Positions 54,666-63,747 of a stretch of DNA of 64,000 nt are shown piece after piece. A program made the translations under genes and the position numbers. The notes under the pieces were generated by a model. The model was given only the letters and a program-made list of their open reading frames with translations. It was not told the origin of the DNA and searched no databases. Numbering within the stretch: position 1 is the first letter of the stretch; each line of letters begins with the position of its first letter. The stretch comes from Leucobacter luti. GTDB lineage: Bacteria; Actinomycetota; Actinomycetes; Actinomycetales; Microbacteriaceae. The DNA lies in contig NZ_SHKI01000002.1 in assembly GCF_004217175.1 (NCBI RefSeq), forward strand, positions 62,001-126,000, given 5' to 3'.

Positions 54666-56543
54666 TTAGATCTCCAGTTCGTGTCGGAGGGCTTCGGTCT
54701 TGGCGACCCACGGACCCACGTTCCAACGTCCAAACGATCCAAACCCGCCGAGCGGGTCGGAGCCGAAGTACACGGGAACATGGATGAGTGAGAGGCCGTC
54801 GTAGTCGTACGCCGCGTCGAGGGCGGCGGTGAATTCCGCGGTGCTCGTGCCGCCGTGGAGCGCCTGAACGCCGCCAACGGCGGCGGCCCATGCGCGGTAG
54901 TCGACCTCGACCTGATCGTTGGTCGCATAGTCGATGCCGTATTGATCGAGCTGGAGCGAGGAGATCGCGCCCTGCCGGCGATTGTCGAACACAACGATGA
55001 CGCCGCGCGCGCCGTGCTGCACGCCGTCGATGAGTGCTTGGGGGTTCATCGTGAAGCTGCCGTCCCCGGTGAGCGAGACGCCGAAGAACGGGGAGCTCGC
55101 GATTCCGGTTGCGACAATCGCGCTGGTTGAGAAACCCATGTAGCTCGCCCCGGTCTCGGTGATGGTGCGCCCCACGCGATCGTCCTCGGCGACCTGAAAG
55201 CCGTTCGCCTGCACGTCGCCCGCGTCGTAGAAGAGTACGGCGTCGTCGTGCGAGCGGGCCCAATCGTTGACGGCCTTGAGTGCGGCCGGCTGGGTGAGGA
55301 CTGGCCGTTGCCACACCTCATCCTCGAGCACTGGGGTGCGGTAGCGTGCCTCCTTGAATGCGACCCACTGCTCCCAAGCATCCATGCACGCGACTGCCCA
55401 CGGGCTTGAGAGGTCGTGCGGGGCAGCCCCGAGCTGCTTCACCGCGTCGATGAGGCCGCGGAGCGTGGCTCGCGCGTCGCCCAACAGCGGGATCGCGTGA
55501 TTGTAATGGACCGCGTCTGCCGGGTCCGTGTTCACGTTGACCACTCGAGTCACTCTCGGATACCCCGTTCGTGACATGTCCGATTGGCAGACACCGCGAG
55601 TTCCAATCGCGAGGAGAACATCACCCTGTTCCATCGCGAAATTGCCGCTGATTGAGCCCTTTGACCCGCCCACCGTGAGATTACGCGGGTGCTCGTATGG
55701 AAGCGTTCCTGAGGCGATGGGCGAAGTCACCGCGAAGCCGTCCACGAGGTCGAGGATTTCCTGGATCTCGGGCCCGGCCCCGCGGGCTCCTCCGCCCACG
55801 CGCACGACGACCCGCTCGGCGTCGATCAACGCGCGTGCGGCCTGCTCGTACGCGCCGTTGTCCGCCGCGGCCCCCAGCGCCGGGGGCGGGCCGGAGGGGA
55901 GCGCTCCGAGCGTCATGGTGAGCAGCTGTGGTTGCGTGTTGATCGGCAGGAGGAGGAAGAACGGCCTGGCGCGGTGTGGGTGGTCCACCGCGTTCATTCC
56001 GCGTCGGAGTGCTTCGGGGAGCGCCCATGGGGTGTGCAGCGTGTAGGCAGGCCCCATTGCGGACGCGAGCCGGAGGAACGCCTCTTGCCCCGCGTCTGGG
56101 ATTTGCTGCATGTTTGGCCCCTCGGCCTCGGTGGTTTCGTCAGCGTAGATATGCCACACGCCAACGCCGTCACTGCTCGCCGCGAGGCTGCCCGCCAACG
56201 CTTGCACTGCGCCGGGGCCGATCGAGGTAAAGACCGCGGCCTTCTCCCCGGTGCTCCAGCGCAACGCTGTTGCAATGTGAGCGGCCTCGACCTCGTTCCG
56301 AACCGCGTGCGTACGGAGCGCGCCCTCGCGCTCGTATACCCGCATGACCTCACCCAGATCGGTGGAGCCGTGGCCAAAGATCCCGACGAATATTTTGACG
56401 TCCTGCTTGAGCAGACCGATCACCACGGCCTCTGCGAGGGTCACGCTGACCGTGTTCGGGAGAGTGCCACTGGCGAGCGCCTGCTCGACAGATCCCGCCT
56501 TGACTATTGCTCGTGCGCGAATCGCGCGCTCTTCAATCACCAT
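54666..56543 (-). CDS. Thiamine-diphosphate-dependent enzyme, IolD-like
   Basis: A 625-aa enzyme of the acetolactate-synthase/IolD group. The N-terminal Pyr domain has V-R-N-E-V-E-A-A-H with the activating Glu, followed by a central nucleotide-like domain (about 230-360). The C-terminal PP domain has the ThDP motif G-D-G-S near residue 488 ending with a D-N-R-R. Length is close to IolD (trihydroxycyclohexanedione hydrolase), but clear IolD-specific stretches are not conserved, so it could act on another cyclic or keto substrate. First gene of the minus operon, with a leaderless promoter controlled by IclR-type sites. Confidence 0.72.
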   Translation of the reverse strand: MVIEERAIRARAIVKAGSVEQALASGTLPNTVSVTLAEAVVIGLLKQDVKIFVGIFGHGSTDLGEVMRVYEREGALRTHAVRNEVEAAHIATALRWSTGEKAAVFTSIGPGAVQALAGSLAASSDGVGVWHIYADETTEAEGPNMQQIPDAGQEAFLRLASAMGPAYTLHTPWALPEALRRGMNAVDHPHRARPFFLLLPINTQPQLLTMTLGALPSGPPPALGAAADNGAYEQAARALIDAERVVVRVGGGARGAGPEIQEILDLVDGFAVTSPIASGTLPYEHPRNLTVGGSKGSISGNFAMEQGDVLLAIGTRGVCQSDMSRTGYPRVTRVVNVNTDPADAVHYNHAIPLLGDARATLRGLIDAVKQLGAAPHDLSSPWAVACMDAWEQWVAFKEARYRTPVLEDEVWQRPVLTQPAALKAVNDWARSHDDAVLFYDAGDVQANGFQVAEDDRVGRTITETGASYMGFSTSAIVATGIASSPFFGVSLTGDGSFTMNPQALIDGVQHGARGVIVVFDNRRQGAISSLQLDQYGIDYATNDQVEVDYRAWAAAVGGVQALHGGTSTAEFTAALDAAYDYDGLSLIHVPVYFGSDPLGGFGSFGRWNVGPWVAKTEALRHELEI

Positions 56544-56548
56544 GTGAT

Positions 56549-56580
56549 GAGATTACAACGACGTTGTTCAAATGGCAACG
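56549..56580 (-). promoter_or_regulatory. Leaderless promoter and operator of the catabolic operon
   Basis: On the minus strand: -35 TTGCCA (56578-56573), 17-bp spacer, -10 TAATCT (56555-56550), putting the transcript start at the ATG at 56543. The dyad CGTTGTTCAAATGGCAACG (56562-56580) lies in the spacer and -35; ACAACG-A-CGTTGT (56555-56567) overlaps it. Confidence 0.55.
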
Positions 56581-56666
56581 ATTCTCGGAGGTGAGGGTGT
56601 TTTCGCGTCGCCTCTCGGGCCGGTGGCGCCACTAGGTGGCGAGTTTTCGCAAATTTGACAATCTCT

Positions 56667-56695
56667 TTGACAAATGAACAACGCGCGATTACGTT
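56667..56695 (+). promoter_or_regulatory. Leaderless iclR promoter with operator half-site
   Basis: -35 TTGACA (56667-56672), exactly 17 bp, -10 TACGTT (56690-56695), predicted start about 56703, the ATG itself. TGAACAAC inside the spacer mirrors GTTGTTCA of the divergent promoter, implying one regulator binds both. Confidence 0.5.
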
Positions 56696-56702
56696 AGGTT
56701 TC

Positions 56703-57524
56703 ATGAACGACTCACGGACCCGCAGCGGTGCCCTCGAATCCGGTCTTGACGTCCTTGAGGCGTTGGCGTCGAGCAGCACTGGTCTCGGCGTTAGCGACCT
56801 CGCGGCGGCCCTGTCGATGGACAAGGGCAACGCTCACCGGCTTCTCCGGGTACTCATGCAGCGCGGATATGTGCAGCAGAGCGAGCTGACCAAGCGCTAT
56901 CGTCCCTCTGCGAAGCTGGTCTCTGTGGCGGGATCCGTGCTGCGGCGCCTGGACCTGCGTGCGGCGTCCGAGGACGCGTGCGACGAGCTGCTTGAGCAGA
57001 CGGGGGAGTCGGTGCATGTTTCGCAGATGACCACCGGCGGACCGGTCTACGTGCTGCAGCGGAAGGCCCCGTTCCGAGTGTCGGTCGACACCGAGGTCGG
57101 GGCGCGGCCGCCGATGCACGCAACCGCGACCGGGAAGGCAGTGCTCGCATACGTCCCCGAAGCCGACCGTGAGTCGTGGCTGACCCTGCCGCTTGAGCGG
57201 TTCACCATTCGCACCATCACTTCGATGGACGAGCTCAACCGTGACCTGACGACGGTCGCGGCCCAGGGCTACGCCCTTGACGACGAAGAGTACAACCCAG
57301 GGGTGCGGTGCATCGCAGCCCCGGTCTTCGGAATCGACGGCACCGTTGTCGGGTGCATCGGTGTCTCCAGTCCGATCCACCGGATGGGGCTGGAGCGAAT
57401 CCCCGTCGCCGCTGAGCAATTGCTCGCGGCGGCACGCAGTGTTACCGAGCGCTTGGGCGGTCCGCTCGAGCGCCACGACACCATCAATCTTGCCGAGCCG
57501 GAGGGTTCAACCGCGGCGAGGTAA
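56703..57524 (+). CDS. IclR-family transcriptional regulator
   Basis: A 273-aa regulator: N-terminal winged HTH (about residues 10-75; L-G-V-S-D-L-A-A-A-L-S-M-D-K-G-N-A-H-R-L-L-R-V-L) and C-terminal IclR ligand domain (about 95-255; M-H-A-T-A-T-G-K-A-V-L-A-Y and G-C-I-G-V-S-S-P). It is divergent from the ThDP/ALDH/dehydratase operon and upstream of the ABC importer, so probably senses the pathway substrate. Start ATG at 56703 chosen over the in-frame TTG at 56655 because of promoter spacing. Confidence 0.9.
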   Translation: MNDSRTRSGALESGLDVLEALASSSTGLGVSDLAAALSMDKGNAHRLLRVLMQRGYVQQSELTKRYRPSAKLVSVAGSVLRRLDLRAASEDACDELLEQTGESVHVSQMTTGGPVYVLQRKAPFRVSVDTEVGARPPMHATATGKAVLAYVPEADRESWLTLPLERFTIRTITSMDELNRDLTTVAAQGYALDDEEYNPGVRCIAAPVFGIDGTVVGCIGVSSPIHRMGLERIPVAAEQLLAAARSVTERLGGPLERHDTINLAEPEGSTAAR

Positions 57525-57630
57525 CCCCCAGAAGATCGCAACCGCGTTCGCATAGTTCCCTCGGCGGGACTTCGCATCGTCCACCCGGGCGAGGCTCAGT
57601 CCTGCCTGCAATCAAAGGAGATCGCAGATC

Positions 57631-58710
57631 ATGAAACGAATTCGCACATTTGGAGCTGCCGCGGCAGCGCTCGGCCTCGCCGCCGCGCTCACCGCGTGCA
57701 GTGGCGGCGGACTGCTCGACGCGCCGAAGGACGACTCAGCTGAGGGTGCGGGTGAGAGCTACACCGTTGGTGTCTCGTACCCCACGTCGAACAGTCCGTT
57801 CTGGGCTGCCTACATGGACTTTGTGGAGGAGGGCGCGGAACAGCTCGGTGTCGAGCTCAACACCGTTGCCGCCAACGGAGACGAGCAGAAGCAGCTCGCG
57901 GACGTCCAGAACCTGATCAGCCAGGGCGTCGACGGCTTGATTATCACGCCGACCTCGACCGCGGTGGCGAGCCAGCTGCTCCAGACTGCCGCCGACGCGG
58001 ATGTTGAGGTGGTAGTGACGGATCGATACCCAGACTTCGAGCCGGGTACGGAAGGGAAGCCGCCGTACACCGCGTTCATCGGACCGAACGACGAGCTCGC
58101 GGGCGAGAACATTGCTCGCGCACTGATCGATGCCGGATCTGACAAGATCCTCGCGCTGGGCGGCGTTCCGGGCTCCTCAGTCACTGAGGGGCGCAAAGCG
58201 GGCCTTGAGAAAGCCATCGAAAACGGTGGGACGCTGGTGCAGTACCAGGCCGGCGACGGTGAGGCGCAGGAGAACGGACTGTCGGCCTTCGAGAGCCTGC
58301 TGCAGGCGCACCCGAGCGGCACTGCGAATGGCGTCTGGTGCTACAACGACAACCTCTGCCAGGGCGCGATTAAGGCGGCGCAGAACGCGGATCGCGCAGA
58401 CGAGTACCGCTTTGGCGGGATGGATCTGACGCCCGAGGCGATCACCGCCATCGAGAAGGGCGACTACTACGTCAGCTTTGGTGGGCACTGGCTCCAGGGC
58501 GGTTTCGGCCTGGTGATGCTCTACGACAAGCTCGGCGGCAAGGACCCGAAGACACCGATCGTGAAGCTTGATCTGCTCGAGGTCAACGCGGACAACGTCG
58601 CGGAGTTCAAAGAACAGTACATCGACAACCCGCCGGAGTACGACTTCACCGAGCTGAGTCAGATCACGAACCCTGACGCCACCGGCTCGTTCGAGATCAC
58701 GCTGCGCTAA
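57631..58710 (+). CDS. Sugar ABC transporter substrate-binding lipoprotein (RbsB-like)
   Basis: A 359-aa periplasmic-binding-protein family I lipoprotein. Signal with lipobox L-T-A-C (Cys near residue 23), then V-G-V-S-Y-P-T-S-N-S-P-F-W (first beta strand), G-V-D-G-L-I-I-T-P-T-S-T and F-I-G-P-N-D, typical of RbsB/inositol-type receptors. Delivers a sugar or cyclitol to the permease encoded two genes downstream. AGGAGA ribosome site before the ATG at 57631. Confidence 0.9.
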   Translation: MKRIRTFGAAAAALGLAAALTACSGGGLLDAPKDDSAEGAGESYTVGVSYPTSNSPFWAAYMDFVEEGAEQLGVELNTVAANGDEQKQLADVQNLISQGVDGLIITPTSTAVASQLLQTAADADVEVVVTDRYPDFEPGTEGKPPYTAFIGPNDELAGENIARALIDAGSDKILALGGVPGSSVTEGRKAGLEKAIENGGTLVQYQAGDGEAQENGLSAFESLLQAHPSGTANGVWCYNDNLCQGAIKAAQNADRADEYRFGGMDLTPEAITAIEKGDYYVSFGGHWLQGGFGLVMLYDKLGGKDPKTPIVKLDLLEVNADNVAEFKEQYIDNPPEYDFTELSQITNPDATGSFEITLR

Positions 58711-58739
58711 GCGGCGCACTGCGGGAAGGAAGCAAGACG

Positions 58740-60242
58740 GTGTCGTCGAAGCTCTTTGAACTCGAGGGACTCTGCAAGTCCTACGGCAGCGTGCGAGCGC
58801 TGCGCTGGGACGCAGACTCCGCTATTCGCTTGGAGGCCGGAGACGTCCTCGGGCTCGCCGGAGAAAACGGGGCGGGCAAGTCCACGCTGTTGGGGGCGAT
58901 CAGCGGATCGTTGAAGCTCGACAGCGGTCACATGCGCTTCGACGGCGCCGCCTTCGCACCTACTGGGCCGTTTGACGCTTTGAACCAGGGCGTCGCACTG
59001 ATTCCGCAGGAGACGCTCCTTTCTCCGACGCTCACCATTGCCGAGAACGTGCTGCTCGGGCGAGAGGGAGAGTACACGGTCGCCGGTGCGATCTTCCCTG
59101 GCCGGCGTGACCGGCTCGCCAGGGAGGCGCTGCACGCGATCGGGGTCGACTATCCGCTGCACAGCGTTGTATCGGGCCTCCCCATCGAACACCGCAAGAT
59201 GATTGAGCTCGCGCGAGCGCTCGCGGCGAACCCCAAGGTCCTGCTCGTCGACGAGACGTCGAATGTTTTGTCACGTGACGGCGCGATTGTGCTGTTCGAC
59301 GAGATACGACGCTTTGCGGCCGCCGGCGGTGCAGTGATCTTCGTCACGCACAGACTCGACGAGATTATCGAGCACTGCAACAAGATCGCGATTCTCAAAG
59401 ACGGGGCGTTTGTGACTGAAACGATGGTCTCGGACACCGACGAGGCCGAGATCTCGCGGTCGATGGTGGGGCGCGATCTCGGGGTCCTTGCCGTGCGGGA
59501 GGCCGATCCGGATCGTGGCGACCGCGGTCTCCCGGTGCTCGACGTCGTCGAACTCACCGCGGACGGCTGCTCCCCGATGAGCTTCAGCGTGTGCCCGGGC
59601 GAGGTCCTCGGAATCGGTGGCCTCGTCGGCTGCGGTGCTGACAAGGTGATTCGTGCACTCGCGGGGGCTGACCGCGCGAGCTACGAGGCGATCTCGGTGT
59701 CGGGCGCACCGGTGCGCGGGGACACCGTTCGCGCGCGCATTGCGTCCGGACTTGCCTACGTGCCGAAGGACCGAGACGAGGAAGGGCTGCTGCTCTTCTC
59801 GTCGGTGCACGAGAACATCGTGCTCGGCAGCCTCGACCGCTACAGCGCCGCGGGCACTATCGCGCCGCAGGCGGGAATCGCCTCGGTGCGCGGCCTCATC
59901 GATCGCCTGAACATCAAGACACCCGCGGCGAGCACGCAGGTGCGCAACCTCTCGGGAGGCAACCGGCAAAAGGTGTTGCTTGCTCGCTGGCTACAGCGGG
60001 ATGTGCCGGTCCTGCTACTGAATAACCCCACTCGGGGCGTAGACGTCGGTGCCAAGGGGGAGATATATGACCTGCTCGATCAGGCACGAGCCGAGGGGAA
60101 GGCCGTGGTTGTGGTCTCCGATGAGCTCCCTGAACTCCGCCGACTTGCCGACCGCGTACTGATCATGAGAACCGGCCAGGTGACCGCTGACTACACCGCT
60201 CCCGTACCCGAGGAGCACGACTTGATTAGGGCAATGATATGA
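58740..60242 (+). CDS. Sugar ABC transporter ATPase (RbsA-like) with degenerate second Walker B
   Basis: A 500-aa tandem ATPase. NBD1: Walker A G-E-N-G-A-G-K-S-T (near residue 45), Walker B L-L-V-D-E-T; its signature region is S-G-L-P-I-E-H-R-K rather than L-S-x-x-x-x-Q. NBD2: degenerate Walker A G-L-V-G-C-G-A-D-K (usual for this family), signature L-S-G-G-N-R-Q-K, but Walker B reads L-L-L-N-N-P-T-R-G, with both Asp and Glu replaced by Asn (codons AAT AAC). Either NBD1 alone hydrolyses ATP or the gene is impaired. GTG start with GGAAGGA; overlaps the permease start (ATGA). Confidence 0.88.
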   Translation: MSSKLFELEGLCKSYGSVRALRWDADSAIRLEAGDVLGLAGENGAGKSTLLGAISGSLKLDSGHMRFDGAAFAPTGPFDALNQGVALIPQETLLSPTLTIAENVLLGREGEYTVAGAIFPGRRDRLAREALHAIGVDYPLHSVVSGLPIEHRKMIELARALAANPKVLLVDETSNVLSRDGAIVLFDEIRRFAAAGGAVIFVTHRLDEIIEHCNKIAILKDGAFVTETMVSDTDEAEISRSMVGRDLGVLAVREADPDRGDRGLPVLDVVELTADGCSPMSFSVCPGEVLGIGGLVGCGADKVIRALAGADRASYEAISVSGAPVRGDTVRARIASGLAYVPKDRDEEGLLLFSSVHENIVLGSLDRYSAAGTIAPQAGIASVRGLIDRLNIKTPAASTQVRNLSGGNRQKVLLARWLQRDVPVLLLNNPTRGVDVGAKGEIYDLLDQARAEGKAVVVVSDELPELRRLADRVLIMRTGQVTADYTAPVPEEHDLIRAMI

Positions 60243-61225
60243 CCTCTCCCAACCCGTACACAGCCCCCGTGGTGACCTCTCCCGCCGCGCGCCGGCAGCG
60301 GTCTCTGCGGGGCACCGTCCAGATGCTGGTGCCATATGCGGCGCTGATCGTCCTATTTCTACTGTTCACTGTTCTGAAGGGCCAGACCTTCATCGCGCCA
60401 TCGAATCTGCTTGTTGTGCTGCAGCAGTCGGTCGTGCTCGCAATCGTCGCCTATGGAATGACCTTTGTGATCACCTCCGGGTCGATTGACCTTTCAGTGG
60501 GCTCGGTGGTGGGGCTCTCCGGCGTGGTCACTGCACTGGTCGGTTTTGAGCACGGCGCGCTCGGACTCGTGGTGGGTGCGGCGGTGGGGGCGCTTGCCGG
60601 CCTCATCAATGGCGTAGTCTTCGCGTTCGCCCGCATCCCCTCGTTCATCGTCACCCTCGGGATGCTGCAGGTTGCGCGCGGGCTGACCATCTTGATCAGT
60701 GGTGGATCGTCGAAGCCGATGCCGACGGAGGGGCTCCTGCCGTGGCTCGGTGTGATGCCGGGAATCATCATCGCGGGAATTGTGATCACCCTGATCGCCG
60801 GGTTCCTGTTCCAGTTCACGGTGTTCGGCCGGCGCGTACGCGCGATCGGTGGCAATGAACGTGTGGCGGCACTCGCCGGTGTCCCCACACGCCAGGTGAA
60901 AGTCTGGGTGTTCGTCCTCTCGGGGCTCCTCGCGGGAATCGGCGGGTCGATCTTGGCTGCGCGGCTGGGCACGGGCTCACCGATCGCCGGGCAGTCGTTC
61001 GAGCTCGATGTGATCGCTGCGGTGGTGATTGGCGGTACGCCGCTCACCGGGGGACTCGGGCGCATCAGCGGCACCGTGGTCGGTGCGCTCATCATTTCAA
61101 TGCTCTCGAACGGGTTGGTCCTCATCGGTGTCGGGGACGCGGAGCAGACGATCGTGAAGGGGATCGTGCTCGCGATCGCGGTGTTCATCTCCCTTGACCG
61201 GTCAAAGATCGGCATCATCAAGTAA
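60239..61225 (+). CDS. Sugar ABC transporter permease (RbsC-like)
   Basis: A 328-aa permease with about ten TM helices and the family motifs G-M-T-F-V-I-T-S-G-S-I-D-L-S-V-G-S (near residue 75), G-G-N-E-R-V-A-A-L-A-G-V (cytoplasmic EAA-like loop) and V-I-G-G-T-P-L-T-G-G-L-G (near 263). It forms the channel for the RbsB/RbsA-like partners encoded just upstream. Start ATG at 60239 overlaps the ATPase stop by 4 bp. Confidence 0.92.
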   Translation: MTSPNPYTAPVVTSPAARRQRSLRGTVQMLVPYAALIVLFLLFTVLKGQTFIAPSNLLVVLQQSVVLAIVAYGMTFVITSGSIDLSVGSVVGLSGVVTALVGFEHGALGLVVGAAVGALAGLINGVVFAFARIPSFIVTLGMLQVARGLTILISGGSSKPMPTEGLLPWLGVMPGIIIAGIVITLIAGFLFQFTVFGRRVRAIGGNERVAALAGVPTRQVKVWVFVLSGLLAGIGGSILAARLGTGSPIAGQSFELDVIAAVVIGGTPLTGGLGRISGTVVGALIISMLSNGLVLIGVGDAEQTIVKGIVLAIAVFISLDRSKIGIIK

Positions 61226-61289
61226 CTGTGCGTCGGCATTTCGCCGGCGCGAATCGGCTCCATCCACTAGCGAACAGGAAAGACTCGAA

Positions 61290-62429
61290 ATGACTGCATC
61301 CACCACAGCTGCGCGACCCCTCAGGGTCGGCGCCGTCGGCGCCGGAGCAATCGCCCGGCTCTCGCACTTGCCGTCGATCGCGGCGGTCGATGGACTCGAA
61401 ATCGCCGGGGTCGCAGACCCGAACCTTGAGCGTGCGCAGGAGCTCGCCCACGAGTACGGTGCCCAGGGATACTCGGACTACCGAGACATGTTCTCTCAGG
61501 CCGATCTCGACGTGGTGCTGGTTGCGATCCCGAACCACCTGCACCGCCAGGTCATTGAGGACGCGGCCGCCGCGAAAATCCACGTATTCTGCGAGAAGCC
61601 CGTCGCCCACAACCTGGTTGATGCGATCGCAATTCAGGAGGCGTGCGAACGGGCTGGAGTTCGCCTGCAGGTCGGTTTTAATCAGCGGTTCTGGGAACCG
61701 ACGCAGATCGCGAAGCGATCGCTCGAAGCCGGGGTGATTGGCGATGTACAGGGGTTCCGGTCGGTGTACTCCGAGGCGTGGGACGTCTATCCAGCCGCAA
61801 CCGGGTACCGCTACAACCTCCAGCAGTCGGGCGGCGCCGCAATTCTCGATCTCGGTGTGCACCGCATCGACATCGCCCGCTATCTGCTGGGCGAGATCAT
61901 TGAGGTGTGCGCCACGATGGACCACCGGGTCATTCCCCACCCCGCGGACGACAACGTGTTCTTGCTTGTGCGTTTCGCGAGCGGCGCGACCGGCGTCATT
62001 AACTCAGATCGATTCTCCCCCCAGGTCGCTGGTTCAACTGACCTGTACGGGCCCGACGGCACGATTCACCTGTCAACGGAGACGATCAATCCGTTCGCCA
62101 GCGTGCCACTCGCAATCTCAAGCAAGCTGCCGCGTGAGGAGCTGCCGCGCGAGATTACCGAAGCCTACTGGCCAACAGCCTGGTGGAATGAGTATCAGCC
62201 CGGAACCTGGCTTGAGTTCACCCCGCCGCGCACCAACCCGTATGTGTCCGAGTGGCGCGCATTTGAAGCGTCGATTCGCACGGGGGTCGATGACGCGATC
62301 GCTCCGACGGGGATCGACGGGGTGAAGGCGCAGGAAGTGGTCACCGCCGCCTACCGCTCCGTGCGCACTCACGGCTGGGTGAGCCTGCCGCTCGCCGACC
62401 CTGAAGAGCCGATCCCTTCCTACGAATAA
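61290..62429 (+). CDS. Gfo/Idh/MocA-family oxidoreductase
   Basis: A 379-aa NAD(P)-dependent sugar or inositol dehydrogenase. Rossmann motif G-A-V-G-A-G-A-I-A near residue 10, E-K-P-V-A-H-N catalytic-Lys motif near 102, and a C-terminal alpha/beta substrate domain with G-x-x-x-L-D-L-G-V-H-R-I-D. Presumably oxidises the imported substrate as the first catabolic step. GGAAAG ribosome site; start ATG at 61290, 64 bp after the permease gene, same operon. Confidence 0.88.
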   Translation: MTASTTAARPLRVGAVGAGAIARLSHLPSIAAVDGLEIAGVADPNLERAQELAHEYGAQGYSDYRDMFSQADLDVVLVAIPNHLHRQVIEDAAAAKIHVFCEKPVAHNLVDAIAIQEACERAGVRLQVGFNQRFWEPTQIAKRSLEAGVIGDVQGFRSVYSEAWDVYPAATGYRYNLQQSGGAAILDLGVHRIDIARYLLGEIIEVCATMDHRVIPHPADDNVFLLVRFASGATGVINSDRFSPQVAGSTDLYGPDGTIHLSTETINPFASVPLAISSKLPREELPREITEAYWPTAWWNEYQPGTWLEFTPPRTNPYVSEWRAFEASIRTGVDDAIAPTGIDGVKAQEVVTAAYRSVRTHGWVSLPLADPEEPIPSYE

Positions 62430-62454
62430 CCACCCCGAGGAGAGAAGCAGGATC

Positions 62455-63285
62455 ATGCGCACCAGTTTTCACACCGGATTTCTCACCGGAGTTCCGGTCA
62501 TCGAAGCGGTCCAGCGGATTCGGGACGCCGGGTTCGACGGCGTCGAGTTGAACGCCGAGCGGCTTCCCTGGGCAGAACCGCATCTGACCCCGGACACCCC
62601 GCATTCAGTGATTGAACGCCTCGCCGCAACCGAGTCGATCACCTCCATTGCCGCGCACCGCGAGGGTCTTGCACACCCGGACCCCGCCCGGCGAGCAGCT
62701 GCGGTGGCGTGGACGCTCGACCTTGCGCGGATCTCCGTAGACCTGGGCGCCCCCCTGATCCACGTGATTCCGGGGGACGAGCCCGGTGACTCCCTGCTCG
62801 GGGTCGCGGGTACCCCCGGCGAGCTGCCGGCATTCATCGACTCGCTGCGTCGCGTGGTCGAGGGAGCTGAAGCGCTCGGCGTCGCGGTGGGGCTCGAACC
62901 GATCGTGCGGCAGCTCGTTGCCACGACGGACGCTGCGCTCGGGGTGCTCAGCGAGGTGCCGGGCCTGGGCATCAGTCTCGATCCGTCGCATCTTGAGGTC
63001 ACCACACACGATGTGAGTGACGCGTCGCGTCGACTTGGCGACCGGACGATCCTGTTTGCGCTGAAAGACGCGCAGGGCACCCCAGAGAACTTCACATTCC
63101 CGGGGCTTGGCAGTGGGAACGTTGACTTCGTAGGAGCGCTCCGAATTCTTCGCGGGCTGGGGTTCGACGGTCCGGTTGTGGTGGAACACGAGGCGCACGT
63201 CTTCGGTGATGCCCGGGGGATCGATGAGGTGCTCGCGCAGAGTGCCGCATTCACGGCGCAGGTGCTGGCTCAGATCGAGGCCTAG
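62455..63285 (+). CDS. TIM-barrel sugar isomerase/epimerase (AP-endonuclease-2 family)
   Basis: A 276-aa xylose-isomerase-like TIM barrel. Metal-ligand candidates are E in G-L-E-P-I-V (near residue 146), D-P-S-H (near 179-182) and H-E-A-H (near 240). Related enzymes include IolE/IolI-type inosose dehydratases and hydroxypyruvate or tagatose epimerases. Close to the dehydrogenase (25 bp) and so in the same operon. The exact reaction is not determined by sequence. Confidence 0.87.
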   Translation: MRTSFHTGFLTGVPVIEAVQRIRDAGFDGVELNAERLPWAEPHLTPDTPHSVIERLAATESITSIAAHREGLAHPDPARRAAAVAWTLDLARISVDLGAPLIHVIPGDEPGDSLLGVAGTPGELPAFIDSLRRVVEGAEALGVAVGLEPIVRQLVATTDAALGVLSEVPGLGISLDPSHLEVTTHDVSDASRRLGDRTILFALKDAQGTPENFTFPGLGSGNVDFVGALRILRGLGFDGPVVVEHEAHVFGDARGIDEVLAQSAAFTAQVLAQIEA

Positions 63286-63300
63286 CCCGAGCGCGTGAAT

Positions 63301-63338
63301 GCCGGAGGCCCGGACCCAGCTGGGTCCGGGCCTCCGGC
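63301..63338. terminator. Perfect 38-bp palindromic terminator
   Basis: 17-bp arms (63301-63317 and 63322-63338) with AGCT at the centre, 15 bp after the isomerase stop and 16 bp before the end of the convergent gene; a bidirectional terminator. Confidence 0.85.
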
Positions 63339-63354
63339 ATGTTCATGGCCGCGC

Positions 63355-63747
63355 TTAGGCGGCGCTGAGCACGCGCCCCTTCAGCGCCGCGAACTCCTCG
63401 GCAGTGATCGCGCCGGAGTCGAGCAGCGCCTTCGCCTTTGCGATCTCGTCGGCCGGGCTCGCGCCCGCGACCTCGCGGATGTACGCGTCGGTCGCGTCCT
63501 TGCTCTCCTTAGCGTCCTCGTCCACGCGCTCGGCCATGCCCTGGCCGCGGGCGATGAGGTAGACCAGCGAGGTGAGCAGGGGCACCAGCACGAGGAACAG
63601 GATCCACGCCGCCTTGGCCCAGCCGTTCAGCTTCCGATCGCGGAACAGGTCAACGATCACCATCACGACCGCGATCAGTGCCGAGATGAACACGAATGCC
63701 CAGAACAGCAGTACGAGGACATCCCAGATTGATTCGAACAGGCTCAC
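63355..63747 (-). CDS. PLDc_N/SHOCT-domain membrane protein
   Basis: A 130-aa protein starting with GTG at 63747. Two TM helices (about residues 8-32 and 45-68) with the W-x-L-x-x-L-V-P-L-L-T-S-L-V-Y-L pattern of PLDc_N domains, a charged linker and a C-terminal SHOCT domain (about 100-130; D-E-I-A-K-A-K-A-L-L-D-S-G-A-I-T-A-E-E-F). Common in actinobacteria; function unknown, perhaps membrane-associated oligomerisation. Confidence 0.85.
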   Translation of the reverse strand: MSLFESIWDVLVLLFWAFVFISALIAVVMVIVDLFRDRKLNGWAKAAWILFLVLVPLLTSLVYLIARGQGMAERVDEDAKESKDATDAYIREVAGASPADEIAKAKALLDSGAITAEEFAALKGRVLSAA

